DNA from: Pirellulaceae bacterium
GTDB lineage: Bacteria > Planctomycetota > Planctomycetia > Pirellulales > Pirellulaceae
Assembly (NCBI GenBank): GCA_023382975.1
Contig: JAHDXO010000011.1
Location: 125,156-189,155 of the forward strand
Direction: 5' to 3'
DNA length: 64,000 nt
The notes below the pieces were generated by a model. That model made no database searches. It had not been told where the DNA came from and was given only the letters and a program-made list of their open reading frames with translations. The translations under genes were made by a program, and so were the position numbers. Each line of letters opens with the position of its first letter. Within the stretch, counting starts at the first letter, position 1. Positions 42,068-50,943 of the stretch are shown here, in pieces.

Positions 42068-42763
42068 CTAATTCAGCATCGCGGCAAGGATGTTCTGAAT
42101 TCCCTTGTCGACTCCCGCAAAGCCCATGAACGCCATGGCCATGATGCCGGCCACGATCAACGTGATCCCCGCCCCCTTCAACGGCTTGGGGACGTTGCAG
42201 AGTTCCAGTTCCTCGCGAATCCCGGCCATCAGCACGATCGCCATGGTAAAGCCCGCGCCGCCCCCGACCGCCAAGGTCAACGCCTCGGCCAGTCCCCAAA
42301 GGCGAGTGGGGTCCTGCAACTGCTTGAGGATCTCCAGGCAGGCGAACAGGATCGCGCAGTTGGTCGTGATCAGCGGCAGAAATACGCCGAAGGACTTGTG
42401 CAGCTTGGGAAAGAACTTGCGGACGTACATCTCGACGAACTGCACCGACGACGCGATGACGAAGATGTACATGATGTAGCTGAGCACCGACAGATCGATC
42501 TGCACACTCGGATCGCCGCCCGCCAGTTTCCAGAGCCATGCCGGCAGAGGCGCTTCGGGTCGCAGGACGAAATACGTGAAGGTCCAACTGAGCATCGATG
42601 CGATCGAGATGACGAACGTCACCGCACACCCCATGCCGAACGCCGTGTCGATCCGCCGCGACACGCCCAGGAAGGGACAAATGCCGACGAAGTAGTGCAG
42701 CACGAAGTTGTTGATCAACGCCGCGCCGAAGAAGATCTGCACCAGGGTCACCAAATTGTCCAT
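42068..42763 (-). CDS. rnfA: Rnf complex membrane subunit RnfA
   Basis: A 231-residue polytopic protein with about six hydrophobic helices. [20 protein letters not shown] near the N-terminus is the diagnostic RnfA/NqrE signature, and [14 protein letters not shown] contains the second conserved Cys. RnfA and RnfE pair in the membrane and hold an iron-sulfur centre between them. At 231 residues it is longer than most (about 190) because of an insert around [18 protein letters not shown]. It is 13 bases from rnfE. Confidence 0.95.
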   Translation of the reverse strand: MDNLVTLVQIFFGAALINNFVLHYFVGICPFLGVSRRIDTAFGMGCAVTFVISIASMLSWTFTYFVLRPEAPLPAWLWKLAGGDPSVQIDLSVLSYIMYIFVIASSVQFVEMYVRKFFPKLHKSFGVFLPLITTNCAILFACLEILKQLQDPTRLWGLAEALTLAVGGGAGFTMAIVLMAGIREELELCNVPKPLKGAGITLIVAGIMAMAFMGFAGVDKGIQNILAAMLN

Positions 42764-42775
42764 GCTTGTTGTCTC

Positions 42776-43393
42776 CTAGGGCGAAGCCGCACGCCGCTGC
42801 CCGATCCACTCGACCAATCCCAGCAACAGCCCCAGCACCAGGAATGCGCCGGGCGGCAGGATCATGATGCCCCAGGCCGGCCAGACGGACGGCAGTACGG
42901 TCAGCCCGAACCACGTGCCGGACCCTAGCACTTCGCGGACGGTCGCGATGCTGGCCAGGCCCAACGCGAATCCGAGCGACATCCCCAGTCCGTCGGCCAG
43001 CGCGACCCCGACCGATTGCTTCGACGAACAGATTTCGCAACGGGAGATGATCAGGCAATTGACGATGATCAGCGGCACGTACGGACCCAACTGCTTGCTC
43101 ATCGTGTACAAGTAAGCGGCCAGAAAGCGGTCGGCGACCGTCACAAAGGTGGCGATTGTCAGCGTGAACACGAGAATCCGCAAATGCGGCTTCAGCAGCC
43201 CCCGGATCAGGCTGATCATCACGTTGGCCGAAATCAGCACGAACGCCGTCGCAGCGGCCATCGTCAGAGCCGGCTTCATCGCTCCCGTGACCGCCAGAAC
43301 CGGACACATCCCGAGCATCTGCCGGTACACGGGGTTTTCCGGAATGATCCCGTTCAGGAACCGTTCCATTGCTGTCGGTGAAGAGGATGCCAT
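42776..43393 (-). CDS. rnfE: Rnf complex membrane subunit RnfE
   Basis: The start is placed at the ATG at 43393; a TTG two codons upstream is possible. The 205-residue protein has six hydrophobic segments. GIIPENPVYRQMLGMCPVLA is the RnfE/NqrD signature with the conserved Cys, and LIIVNCLIISRCEICSSK the second. It pairs with RnfA to carry the membrane-embedded cluster. It lies directly after rnfG. Confidence 0.94.
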   Translation of the reverse strand: MASSSPTAMERFLNGIIPENPVYRQMLGMCPVLAVTGAMKPALTMAAATAFVLISANVMISLIRGLLKPHLRILVFTLTIATFVTVADRFLAAYLYTMSKQLGPYVPLIIVNCLIISRCEICSSKQSVGVALADGLGMSLGFALGLASIATVREVLGSGTWFGLTVLPSVWPAWGIMILPPGAFLVLGLLLGLVEWIGQRRAASP

Positions 43394-43445
43394 GTTCAAA
43401 GTCTCTCGATGGTTCGTTCGAAAACGCTCGCGTTCTTCCGTCGTT

Positions 43446-44099
43446 CTAGCGGGGAACCTCGATCTTGTTTCCCGCCCCGCTGGAATTGGCGGGTAATCGG
43501 CCTTGCTCGTTCTGGATCGGCTCGCGCATGCGGGCGATCGCTTGGTTCACTATGTCGCAGACGCTGGACGACGAGACCGTGGCGCCGGAGAGGGCCTGGA
43601 TCTCCGAGGATAACTGAGGAGCGGGCTTGACGGCGATTAACGGCCGTTCCGTCGGCTTGCCGCGAAAGCGGTCCCTGAAGGTGGCTTCGCGGATATAGTC
43701 GCCCAAGCCGGGCGTCTCCTTCTGGTCCAGCACGTAGATTCCGGTGATCGTCGTCAGCCGGTCGTCCAAGCCGATCAGCACCTCGATCTTGTCGGCAAAG
43801 CCTTGACCCGACGCGGCCAGAACCCAGCCGTTGTGTCGGCCCGAGGCATCCCGGGTCCGGTACACGCGTTCGGAACGACCGTCCGGACCGGCGATAGATA
43901 GAGGTTCGGTCCGCTCGCTCACCGCGCCTTTCACCAAGTCCGGAATGACGTTCAGAGTTTCTTGAAGCTTGTTCTCGGCAATGCGGGGCGACAGCGTCGT
44001 ATGTACCCCGGCCAAGGCGCCGCCGTACACAAAGCCCAGCACGAGCACCAGCCAAGCCTGCTGCAAGTATCTTCCTTTTTTCGGCGCATCACCAGTCAT
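43446..44099 (-). CDS. rnfG: Rnf complex flavoprotein subunit RnfG
   Basis: The start is the ATG at 44099 with AAGGG 7 bases upstream; TTG at 44105 is the less likely alternative. The 217-residue protein has one membrane helix (AWLVLVLGFVYGGALAGV) and an FMN_bind domain ending in LSGATVSSSSVCDIV. The Thr of SGAT is the residue flavinylated by ApbE. RnfG passes electrons on the outer side of the membrane. It starts 2 bases after the rnfD stop. Confidence 0.94.
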   Translation of the reverse strand: MTGDAPKKGRYLQQAWLVLVLGFVYGGALAGVHTTLSPRIAENKLQETLNVIPDLVKGAVSERTEPLSIAGPDGRSERVYRTRDASGRHNGWVLAASGQGFADKIEVLIGLDDRLTTITGIYVLDQKETPGLGDYIREATFRDRFRGKPTERPLIAVKPAPQLSSEIQALSGATVSSSSVCDIVNQAIARMREPIQNEQGRLPANSSGAGNKIEVPR

Positions 44100-44101
44100 C
44101 G

Positions 44102-45181
44102 TCAACCCTTCTTTGGCACGGGGCCGCCGAGCGGACGGGGAATCGTCCAGCGGTTCAAAAGCGGAACGGTGGCGTTCATCAGCAGCACCGCGAACATCAC
44201 ACCTTCCGGGTAGCTGCTGAACACGCGGATCACCACCACGAAAAATCCGACGCCCAAACCGTAGACGAATTTTCCCCAGCGAGTTACGGGACTGGTCACC
44301 GGATCGGTGGCGATGAAAAAGGCGCCAAACAGCAACGAACCGGAGATCAAATGACGCACCGGCCCCAGCAACGTATGGTCGCTAAGATGACTCAGTTCGA
44401 CGACGGTCACGGCGACCAGCAGCATCCCGACAGGGATCTCCCACGAGATCACGCGCCGTACCAGCAGATAGAAGCCGCCCAACAGGATCGCAATCGCACT
44501 GGTTTCGCCCAGCGACCCGTTCACCTGACCGACCAGCAGCGCCCAGAAGCTCTCGGCCGACTCGATCTGTAGTTTTGCATCTCCGGCAGTCACCCGACCG
44601 GCTGCTAGATCGGCCGCGAACTGCTTGGCCAGCGACAGAGGAGTGGCCTCGGTCAGCACGGTCAACTGCGAGTCGACCACCACGTAGGCCGAAGCGCCAA
44701 GCTCGCGCGCAAAACTGAGCATCACGAAAGCTCGCCCGACCATCGCCGGATTGAAGATATTGCACCCCAGTCCGCCAAATGCCGCTTTGCCCAAACCGAT
44801 CGCGGCCAACGAGGCCACCACCGCCACATACCACGGCGAACTCCACGGCAGCGACAGACCGAGGATCAACCCGGTGAGGACCGCCGAATAGTCGCCCAAC
44901 GACTGCGGCTTGCGGGCTATCAGATTCAACACCGCTTCGGTGGCAAGGCAGGCGAGCACGCACATGCCGATCTGCACCACGGCGTACCAGCGGAACACGG
45001 CGATGGCCATCACGACCACCGGAATCATCGCAATGATCACCTCGACCATCATGCGGCGAGTCGAGAGCGTCCGGTCCGCCAAGTGCGGCGAGGGCGCAAT
45101 CTGGAGCGACACGGCAGTCGCGCCGTCCAGTTCCCCGGTCAGCGAGGAATCCGATGGCAGGGCAGAGTTACCAAGGCTCAT
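44102..45181 (-). CDS. rnfD: Rnf complex membrane flavoprotein RnfD
   Basis: A 359-residue polytopic protein of the NqrB/RnfD family with LPWSSPWYVAVVASLAAIGLGK, the hallmark GGLGCNIFNPAMVGRAFV, and ATDPVTSPVTRWGKFVYG. The ApbE flavinylation site, normally [ST]GAT, reads VLTEATPLSLAK here, with Glu in place of Gly before A-T; the Thr remains. An N-terminal tail of about 30 residues precedes the first helix. It follows rnfC by about 93 bases. Confidence 0.94.
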   Translation of the reverse strand: MSLGNSALPSDSSLTGELDGATAVSLQIAPSPHLADRTLSTRRMMVEVIIAMIPVVVMAIAVFRWYAVVQIGMCVLACLATEAVLNLIARKPQSLGDYSAVLTGLILGLSLPWSSPWYVAVVASLAAIGLGKAAFGGLGCNIFNPAMVGRAFVMLSFARELGASAYVVVDSQLTVLTEATPLSLAKQFAADLAAGRVTAGDAKLQIESAESFWALLVGQVNGSLGETSAIAILLGGFYLLVRRVISWEIPVGMLLVAVTVVELSHLSDHTLLGPVRHLISGSLLFGAFFIATDPVTSPVTRWGKFVYGLGVGFFVVVIRVFSSYPEGVMFAVLLMNATVPLLNRWTIPRPLGGPVPKKG

Positions 45182-45274
45182 GGCAATGTCGCTTCACAGT
45201 CCTCGAATGCTAGTTCTGAAACCACTGGTCCCGGCGAGACCGTACTGCGTGGAGCGATACCGCTTCACGATTCT

Positions 45275-46654
45275 CTAACGCTTCTTCTGGAGCATCACCT
45301 TGCCGACGCGGATCAATTGCACCAACGGAATGCTGGCCGGACAGGTGAACGCACAACACCCGCACTCGATGCAGGCCCCGACGTGATAGTGCTCGAGCAC
45401 TTCGCGGCTTTGCGCGCGCGCCGCCATCGCCAGGCGGGTGGGCACCAGACGCATGGGACAAACGTCGACACAACGCCCGCAGCGCACACAGGCCGTTTCG
45501 GCGGCGCGGGCGACGTCCCGCTGGCTCAGCACCGTGATGCCGCTGGTGCCTTTGGTGACCGGCGTCGGGATCAACTCGGACGCTTCGTCCGCGGCGCTCA
45601 GGGTAAAACCCATCATCGGCCCGCCCGCGACCACGCGAGCAGCGTCCTTGGTCACTCCGCCGCAATAGCGGATCAATTCGCCGTAGGTCGTCCCCAGGGG
45701 GGTCAGCACGTTCTTGGGGTTGCGGATACCGGCGCCGGTGACCGTCACCACGCGATGCGTCAGCGGCTTGCCGCGGAACACCGATCGGGCCAGCGCAGCG
45801 GCCGTGGCGACGTTCACAACGACGACGCCCACCTGGAAAGGAAGGCCGCCTCCCGGCACGATGCGCCCCGTCGCAGCCGCCACCAGTTGCCGTTCGCCGC
45901 CCTGCGGGTACTTGGTTTTCAGGACAAGCACCTCGACCGCCGTTCCCTCGGCAGCCTTCCGGAGCGACTCGATCGCTTGCGGCTTGTTGTCTTCGATGCA
46001 TACCACCGCCCGCTCTGCCCCCACCGCACGTTGCGACAGCAAAGTCCCGGCGATGACCGGTTCTGGATATTCGAGCATCACGCGATAGTCGGCGGTCAGG
46101 TACGGCTCGCATTCGCAACCGTTCATGATCACCGTGTCGACCGGGAACTTCTCGTTTCGAACCAGCTTGACATGCGTGGGAAACGCGGCTCCGCCGAGTC
46201 CCACAAGCCCCGCGTCGCGAGCTGCTTGGACAATATCCCGTGGGTCACACCGTTCCGTGTCGCCGATCGGCCAGGAACCACCGAACATCTCGCCCAGCAG
46301 CAACGTGCCGCGCAGTTCCTGCTCCGCGGCCGCCTTGATCGGAATCACTGGGACGTGCCGTCCGTTGGGCAGCGTGGCCACGGTCTCGCGCTGAACCGTA
46401 CCAGAAATGCTGGCATGGACGGGCGCCGTGACGAAGGCGTCCGAACGGCCGATGATGTCCCCCATCCGCACTTCTTCGCGGGCCTTGACCGTCGGTTCGC
46501 AGACCACCCCCAGGTGTTGCAGCAGCGAGATGCGCACCTCGCCGGGCAGCGGCAACACCTCGATCGGCGAATCGGCCGCCCACTGTTTTTCGTCCGGAGG
46601 ATGGATTCCGCCGACGAAAGTATGAATCGCCGACAGCGAGGACAGGATGCTCAT
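45275..46654 (-). CDS. rnfC: Rnf complex NADH/ferredoxin-side subunit RnfC
   Basis: The start at 46654 overlaps the small upstream gene in an ATGA arrangement. The 459-residue product opens with FVGGIHPPDEKQWAAD, the typical RnfC N-terminus. Residues about 130-170 hold the FMN/NADH-binding GLVGLGGAAFPTHVKL and NGCECEPYLTAD. The C-terminal domain has two [4Fe-4S] motifs, CVRCGRCVDVCP and CIECGCCAFTCP. RnfC couples NADH oxidation to the membrane subunits. Confidence 0.95.
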   Translation of the reverse strand: MSILSSLSAIHTFVGGIHPPDEKQWAADSPIEVLPLPGEVRISLLQHLGVVCEPTVKAREEVRMGDIIGRSDAFVTAPVHASISGTVQRETVATLPNGRHVPVIPIKAAAEQELRGTLLLGEMFGGSWPIGDTERCDPRDIVQAARDAGLVGLGGAAFPTHVKLVRNEKFPVDTVIMNGCECEPYLTADYRVMLEYPEPVIAGTLLSQRAVGAERAVVCIEDNKPQAIESLRKAAEGTAVEVLVLKTKYPQGGERQLVAAATGRIVPGGGLPFQVGVVVVNVATAAALARSVFRGKPLTHRVVTVTGAGIRNPKNVLTPLGTTYGELIRYCGGVTKDAARVVAGGPMMGFTLSAADEASELIPTPVTKGTSGITVLSQRDVARAAETACVRCGRCVDVCPMRLVPTRLAMAARAQSREVLEHYHVGACIECGCCAFTCPASIPLVQLIRVGKVMLQKKR

Positions 46655-46944
46655 GCCGTTGCCTTCCGATCGTCGAAGAGTCTGGCGACCATGCCGCTGG
46701 CGACCATGCCGGTGACCAAACCGGTCAATCCACCGACCAATTGCAGGGAAGCCTCGTTTCGGCCGCAGGCTGCTCCGATAATCGCGCCGGCCATCGGCAG
46801 AGCGAAGAACAACAGGGAAGCCCAAGACAACCGCCAACCCTGCAAGACCGGCTCGTGATCTGGTGGAGCCAAAGGGCAGGGGCCACCGGTGCAACCACCG
46901 CATTGGCTGCGGACATCTTCCGCTGTTTCTCGATTGAAGTTCAC
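46651..46944 (-). CDS. Small Cys-motif membrane protein upstream of rnfC
   Basis: A GTG start with AGAGG 8 bases upstream opens a 97-residue protein whose stop overlaps the rnfC start. It has a short Cys motif CGGCTGGPC near the N-terminus and two membrane helices (WASLLFFALPMAGAIIGAAC and LVGGLTGLVTGMVASGMVAR). The layout (cytosolic Cys cluster plus two helices, next to Rnf) recalls RseC/SoxR-reducing proteins. It may help assemble or regulate the complex. First gene of the operon. Confidence 0.7.
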   Translation of the reverse strand: MNFNRETAEDVRSQCGGCTGGPCPLAPPDHEPVLQGWRLSWASLLFFALPMAGAIIGAACGRNEASLQLVGGLTGLVTGMVASGMVARLFDDRKATA

Positions 46945-47122
46945 CCGTGCGCCTCTTTCCTCGGCAGAGTTCGCCCCGGCAGGAGGACGCAGGGCGGCTC
47001 AAGTCAAAGTGGACAACATTGTTGCATCGTCAGCGGGGCGCCGTCAACCACAACTGAGTTCATTCCATCCGCGCCCGGCCTTGCCATCCATGCTAGCCCT
47101 TGCCAGGTTGCTGGCACGCCGC

Positions 47123-48382
47123 TCAGCCGACCATGTTCCAACCATCGTGTGCAGCGGCAAGCCCCTGCATCCAAGTCAGCAGGATCAACCAGGCGGCCGC
47201 GATCGCCAGGGTGATCAGGGTGACGGGGATGCCGACTTTGGCATGGTCGCGCCACGTGATGCGTTGTCCCAACTGGGCGGCTTGGTCGATCACGATGATA
47301 TTCGCGATGCTGCCCACCACCAGCAGATTTCCGGCCAAAGTGCTGGAAAGGGCGAGCACCGCACCGGCCAGCGGATGATGCGCCGAGGGCAGCAGCAACA
47401 TGGTGGCGGGAACGTTCGAGACCAGATTCGACAGAACCACGCTGGTCACAAACAGCATCGTCGGCTGGCTGGGATCGATGCCGCCCGAACGCACCGCTGC
47501 GAACAATCGCTCGGTGTTCCCGGCCTCGGCCATCGCGTGATTGACGATGAACAGCCCGCCGAACAGAACCAGCAGTTGCCAATCCACCAATTGCAGCATG
47601 GCTCGCGAAGCCATCCGCCGACTGGTCAGCAGAATGCCGGCTGCCCCGAGGGCGGCGATTTCGCGCGGCAACGAATCCATCACGAACACGGTCATCAGCA
47701 CGACCAGCACGACGAATCCTTTGGCCGTCTGCCAGCGGTCGAAACGTGGTTCGTCGAATGACGGCACCACGGTCTCGCGCCGCCAATTCCCGCCCGCTTG
47801 CCGCCGGATCACCCACCAGACGGCGACCAACCCCAGCGCGGCCGGGGGCAGGGCCTCCAGCAGGTAACTGGCGAAACTCAATTGAAGCATCTGGCCGATC
47901 AGCATGTTCTGCGGATTGCCGATCAGGGTGGCTGCCGAACCGACATTGGCCGCACACGCCAGAGCCAACAGAAAAGGCAGGGGATTGAGCCGCCGTCGCG
48001 CACAGCCGTCGACCAGCACGGGCGCCATGGCCAAACACACGATGTCGTTGCACAGCACGGCGGACAACAATCCCGCGGCCCCGATCACCAGCGCAAGCAA
48101 CATGGACGGCGAAACGGACAATCCGCTCAGCCAATGCGTGAACCGGCTGTAGAAGCCGCCCAGCCGAAACTGAGCCGAAACGACCATCAAGCCGAACAGC
48201 AACCCGATGGTCGGCACGTCGACCGCCTGCCAAGCTTCCTGCGGCTCGACGCAACCGGTTGCGATCAACACGATCGCCCCCAGCAGCGCAATCCCGGTAC
48301 GGTCCAGTGCCAACCCAGGGATCTCGCCCAGGATCATTCCCAGATAGACGACGAAGAAGACAATCAGGACGAGCGTTTCCAT
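47123..48382 (-). CDS. ArsB/NhaD-type anion or Na+/H+ permease
   Basis: The 419-residue protein has about eleven hydrophobic helices. It has the two-fold repeat layout of the ion-transporter superfamily: LLSAVLCNDIVCLAMAPVLV in the first half, with the N-D pair, and LSNLVSNVPATMLLLPSAH in the second half. SAATLIGNPQNMLIG is the conserved GNPxN loop. The family includes ArsB, NhaD and SLC13 carriers; no substrate-specific motif is clear. Gene is between the Rnf operon and a conserved unknown. Confidence 0.85.
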   Translation of the reverse strand: METLVLIVFFVVYLGMILGEIPGLALDRTGIALLGAIVLIATGCVEPQEAWQAVDVPTIGLLFGLMVVSAQFRLGGFYSRFTHWLSGLSVSPSMLLALVIGAAGLLSAVLCNDIVCLAMAPVLVDGCARRRLNPLPFLLALACAANVGSAATLIGNPQNMLIGQMLQLSFASYLLEALPPAALGLVAVWWVIRRQAGGNWRRETVVPSFDEPRFDRWQTAKGFVVLVVLMTVFVMDSLPREIAALGAAGILLTSRRMASRAMLQLVDWQLLVLFGGLFIVNHAMAEAGNTERLFAAVRSGGIDPSQPTMLFVTSVVLSNLVSNVPATMLLLPSAHHPLAGAVLALSSTLAGNLLVVGSIANIIVIDQAAQLGQRITWRDHAKVGIPVTLITLAIAAAWLILLTWMQGLAAAHDGWNMVG

Positions 48383-48401
48383 AGGGAATCAGTTCGCCGG
48401 C

Positions 48402-49124
48402 TCAATCATCATCCACTTCGTCGAAGGGGATATCCTCGGTCTGGCCGTTGTACCCGTGACGCAACGCGTACGGACTGCCTCCCGATGCGACCAAACCGCC
48501 CTCCGAGATCGGTAGCACGTAGTGGAAACCATCCTTGCCGCAACGATCTTCCAGAATGCTCAAGATTCGGTAGCAGCGTTCCAAATCATCGCGCGGACCA
48601 GCACAGAAGGACGGCTTGCCATCCTTGCCGAACTCCAAATGCTCGGTGGCCTCTTGCGGGTCGATGTCGCCGAAGATCGGCTTGACGCGTCGGTAGTCCG
48701 GATGCGGTTCCAATCCCAGATCTCGTGCGTACTCGACCGCTTCCTCGATCGCACAACGCAGGTTGGCGGGCGATACGCTCACAAGTTCCGCATTCTCGTC
48801 CAGATTTTCGAGCAGCGTCCGATACTCGCCGCGAGTTCGGATGTCGCCGTATGCGTCTTTGACTCCCAGGCAGTACCGATCGAGGAGGAAGATGGCAAAG
48901 GCCACTTCGCCACTGGGCAATTGGCGACTCAGGATCACTTGCCCGATTCCGAACTCCTGGATCTCTTCGCCCATCAGGCAATCCAGAATCGGGGCTCCCG
49001 CCACTGCCATCAATCGCTCGCCCAGCCCCCGATCACGGAGTTTGGCGATGGTGCGATGACGCTCTTTGCGTTTCGCGTTGCGACGTTCCAACTTCTTCTG
49101 CCGACGCTTGTCGTTCGTGGCCAT
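48402..49124 (-). CDS. Conserved protein of unknown function
   Basis: The 240-residue protein starts with a strongly basic stretch (DKRRQKKLERRNAKRKERH), suitable for nucleic-acid binding. It continues with FAIFLLDRYCLGVKDAYG, AIEEAVEYARDLGLEPHPDYR and IFGDIDPQEATEHLEFGKDG. These phrases recur in a family of uncharacterised bacterial proteins found in many genomes, but I cannot name a domain. It is not secreted. Its start codon is about 160 bases from a strong hairpin at 49284-49312, so it probably has its own promoter. Confidence 0.7.
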   Translation of the reverse strand: MATNDKRRQKKLERRNAKRKERHRTIAKLRDRGLGERLMAVAGAPILDCLMGEEIQEFGIGQVILSRQLPSGEVAFAIFLLDRYCLGVKDAYGDIRTRGEYRTLLENLDENAELVSVSPANLRCAIEEAVEYARDLGLEPHPDYRRVKPIFGDIDPQEATEHLEFGKDGKPSFCAGPRDDLERCYRILSILEDRCGKDGFHYVLPISEGGLVASGGSPYALRHGYNGQTEDIPFDEVDDD

Positions 49125-49283
49125 GATGGGCTCCTTGCGCTAACTCCGGACCTCCTTCGATACCGCTCGTTGGTGCGGTGAGATGGGCAACTTGGCAAGA
49201 ATCTAGCCCAACATGCGCATTTCAACAAGAGCAACGGGGTTCAGCGAGTGAACGTCGGCACGCGCTCACCGCGAACGCATGGC

Positions 49284-49312
49284 GGCCAGACGGATCGGCG
49301 ATCCGTCTGGCC
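49284..49312 (-). terminator. Perfect 13-bp hairpin downstream of the BamA barrel gene
   Basis: GGCCAGACGGATC at 49284-49296 is the exact reverse complement of GATCCGTCTGGCC at 49300-49312, with a 3-base GGC loop. It lies 15 bases beyond the stop of the barrel gene. There is no U-tract on either strand, so termination would need other factors; it may instead protect the 3' end. Confidence 0.5.
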
Positions 49313-49326
49313 TCGGCCACATCCGA

Positions 49327-50886
49327 TCAGCGTCCGACGCCGAAGAAGAAGCTGAACACGCGAGTGTCGTCGGTGTCCGCTTTGGCGATCGGGAAGGCAA
49401 AGTCGAAGGCCAGCGGCGCCGGTCCCAAGGCCGGGACGCTGATCCGCAGCCCGAAGCCGGGGGCCACGCGGAAATTCTCGGCCTGTAGCTCGATCTCCCG
49501 TTCGATCGTTCCGTAATCGACGAACAATGCGCCCTTCAGCATGTCGTCGGCGGTCAAGGGAAACACATATTCGGCGGAACCCAGGAATCGAAATTCGCCA
49601 CCGACCCGGACGTCCGTGCCGGTGCTGACGGGCGACGCTCCGCGGAATTCGAAACCGCGCAGAGTCGAGTAACCTCCGGCGAAGTAGTTCTCGTACAGCG
49701 GCGTGTTTGTCCCGCTGAAGCCGAATTGAAAGCTGTACCCCAGCGTGTGCCGGCCCGAACCGTCTGGCCGCTCGCGGATCAGAAAGTACTTGCGGTAGTC
49801 CAGTTCGGCACGAGGATAATCGAAACTGCCGAAGGCTTGTTCGAACGACAGCTCGATCAAATGGCCCTCGGTCGGAAAGAACGGGATGTCGCGAGTGTCG
49901 TGCGTCAGCGTCACGCGACCACTGTACAGTTCATTCTTGCCCAACACATCCGCCAACTCGGGAACAACGATCCGCGGATCATCAACCCGGACATTCTCGG
50001 CTCGGATCGCACCGCTGAGCGACAGATCGTGCGTCAGCCGGTATCCGAGCGCCAACCGGCCGCCCAATCGCTGTTCGTCCCAGTCGAAATAGCGGCGGTC
50101 GAAGAGGAATGCGCTGAGATTCAGGCTAATGGGCGTATTGAACAGGTACGGTTCGGTGAAGCTGACCAGATAGCGTTGGACTTGACTGCCCGGCATCGCC
50201 TCGATGCGGAACCCCTGTCCGGCACCGCGGAAGGCGGTGCCGTCGACGAAGTCGCTCCAACTGCCGGGCAATCGCGTGATGTCGAAATTTCGCTCGTCGA
50301 TCACGATCTGACCGGTTACGCCCGCGTCGGAGTTGATTCCGGCACCGAACATGAACCGGCCCGTTTGGGTTTCCGAAACGAACACGTCGACCGGCGTGGT
50401 CATGGTCGGATCAATGTCGACGAACGGCTGGCTGGTGACGGGCGGGGACGTCAACGGTTGGGGCGACACCAACGGCTGGACCACCGGTGGTTGCGCGTAG
50501 GTCGGCGGCGCCGGAAGACCCGTGGACGGCTGGGCGACAGGCGGATTGCCGTAAGTGGGCGGAGCCTGTGTGTACTGGGCCTGCGATACGGGCATGCCCT
50601 GGCGCAGGTACTGGTTCGAACCCGGAGTTTCGTTTTGGAGGCGGGCGGCGGACGTGACATTGCCGGAAACACTGCCGGGATAGTTCCACGGCGCATCGGC
50701 ACCGTTTTGGCCACGCACCACAGCCGGATCCGCAGCGCGGTTGGCTGGATCCACGACCGCGCCGGCGGAGGGCGTCATGCCGGGATGAAAGGCCGTGTGC
50801 GCCGGCTGCCAGGCTGAGCAGCCTGTCACCGCGGCCAGCAGGCTGGCCAGCAAGAGCACGGCGACTGGGAAGCGGCGCGAATTCAA
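49327..50886 (-). CDS. Beta-barrel half of BamA, as a lipoprotein
   Basis: The TTG at 50886 is preferred (GAGGAC about 7 bases upstream) and gives the leader MNSRRFPVAVLLLASLLAAV followed by TGC, a lipobox. The TTG at 50910 would add eight residues. After a long Pro/Gln/Thr-rich linker (about residues 25-150, PPTYAQPPVV), the last 370 residues form an Omp85 16-strand barrel: FMFGAGINSDAGVTGQIV, TLTHDTRDIPFFPTEGHLIE and the late GFEFRGASP (the RGF/RGx loop region). The POTRA domains are missing and are encoded by the preceding gene. This is a divided BamA. Confidence 0.85.
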   Translation of the reverse strand: MNSRRFPVAVLLLASLLAAVTGCSAWQPAHTAFHPGMTPSAGAVVDPANRAADPAVVRGQNGADAPWNYPGSVSGNVTSAARLQNETPGSNQYLRQGMPVSQAQYTQAPPTYGNPPVAQPSTGLPAPPTYAQPPVVQPLVSPQPLTSPPVTSQPFVDIDPTMTTPVDVFVSETQTGRFMFGAGINSDAGVTGQIVIDERNFDITRLPGSWSDFVDGTAFRGAGQGFRIEAMPGSQVQRYLVSFTEPYLFNTPISLNLSAFLFDRRYFDWDEQRLGGRLALGYRLTHDLSLSGAIRAENVRVDDPRIVVPELADVLGKNELYSGRVTLTHDTRDIPFFPTEGHLIELSFEQAFGSFDYPRAELDYRKYFLIRERPDGSGRHTLGYSFQFGFSGTNTPLYENYFAGGYSTLRGFEFRGASPVSTGTDVRVGGEFRFLGSAEYVFPLTADDMLKGALFVDYGTIEREIELQAENFRVAPGFGLRISVPALGPAPLAFDFAFPIAKADTDDTRVFSFFFGVGR

Positions 50887-50943
50887 GTTTCTGTCCTCGG
50901 TGATTGGCAATCGAAGTCGTCTCGACGCTTGTCGTCCGTTGTC

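Noticed and set aside
42048-43307. Minus-strand open frame of 419 codons in the Rnf operon
   Set aside because: Lies in a different frame over rnfA and rnfE, whose family motifs are unmistakable.
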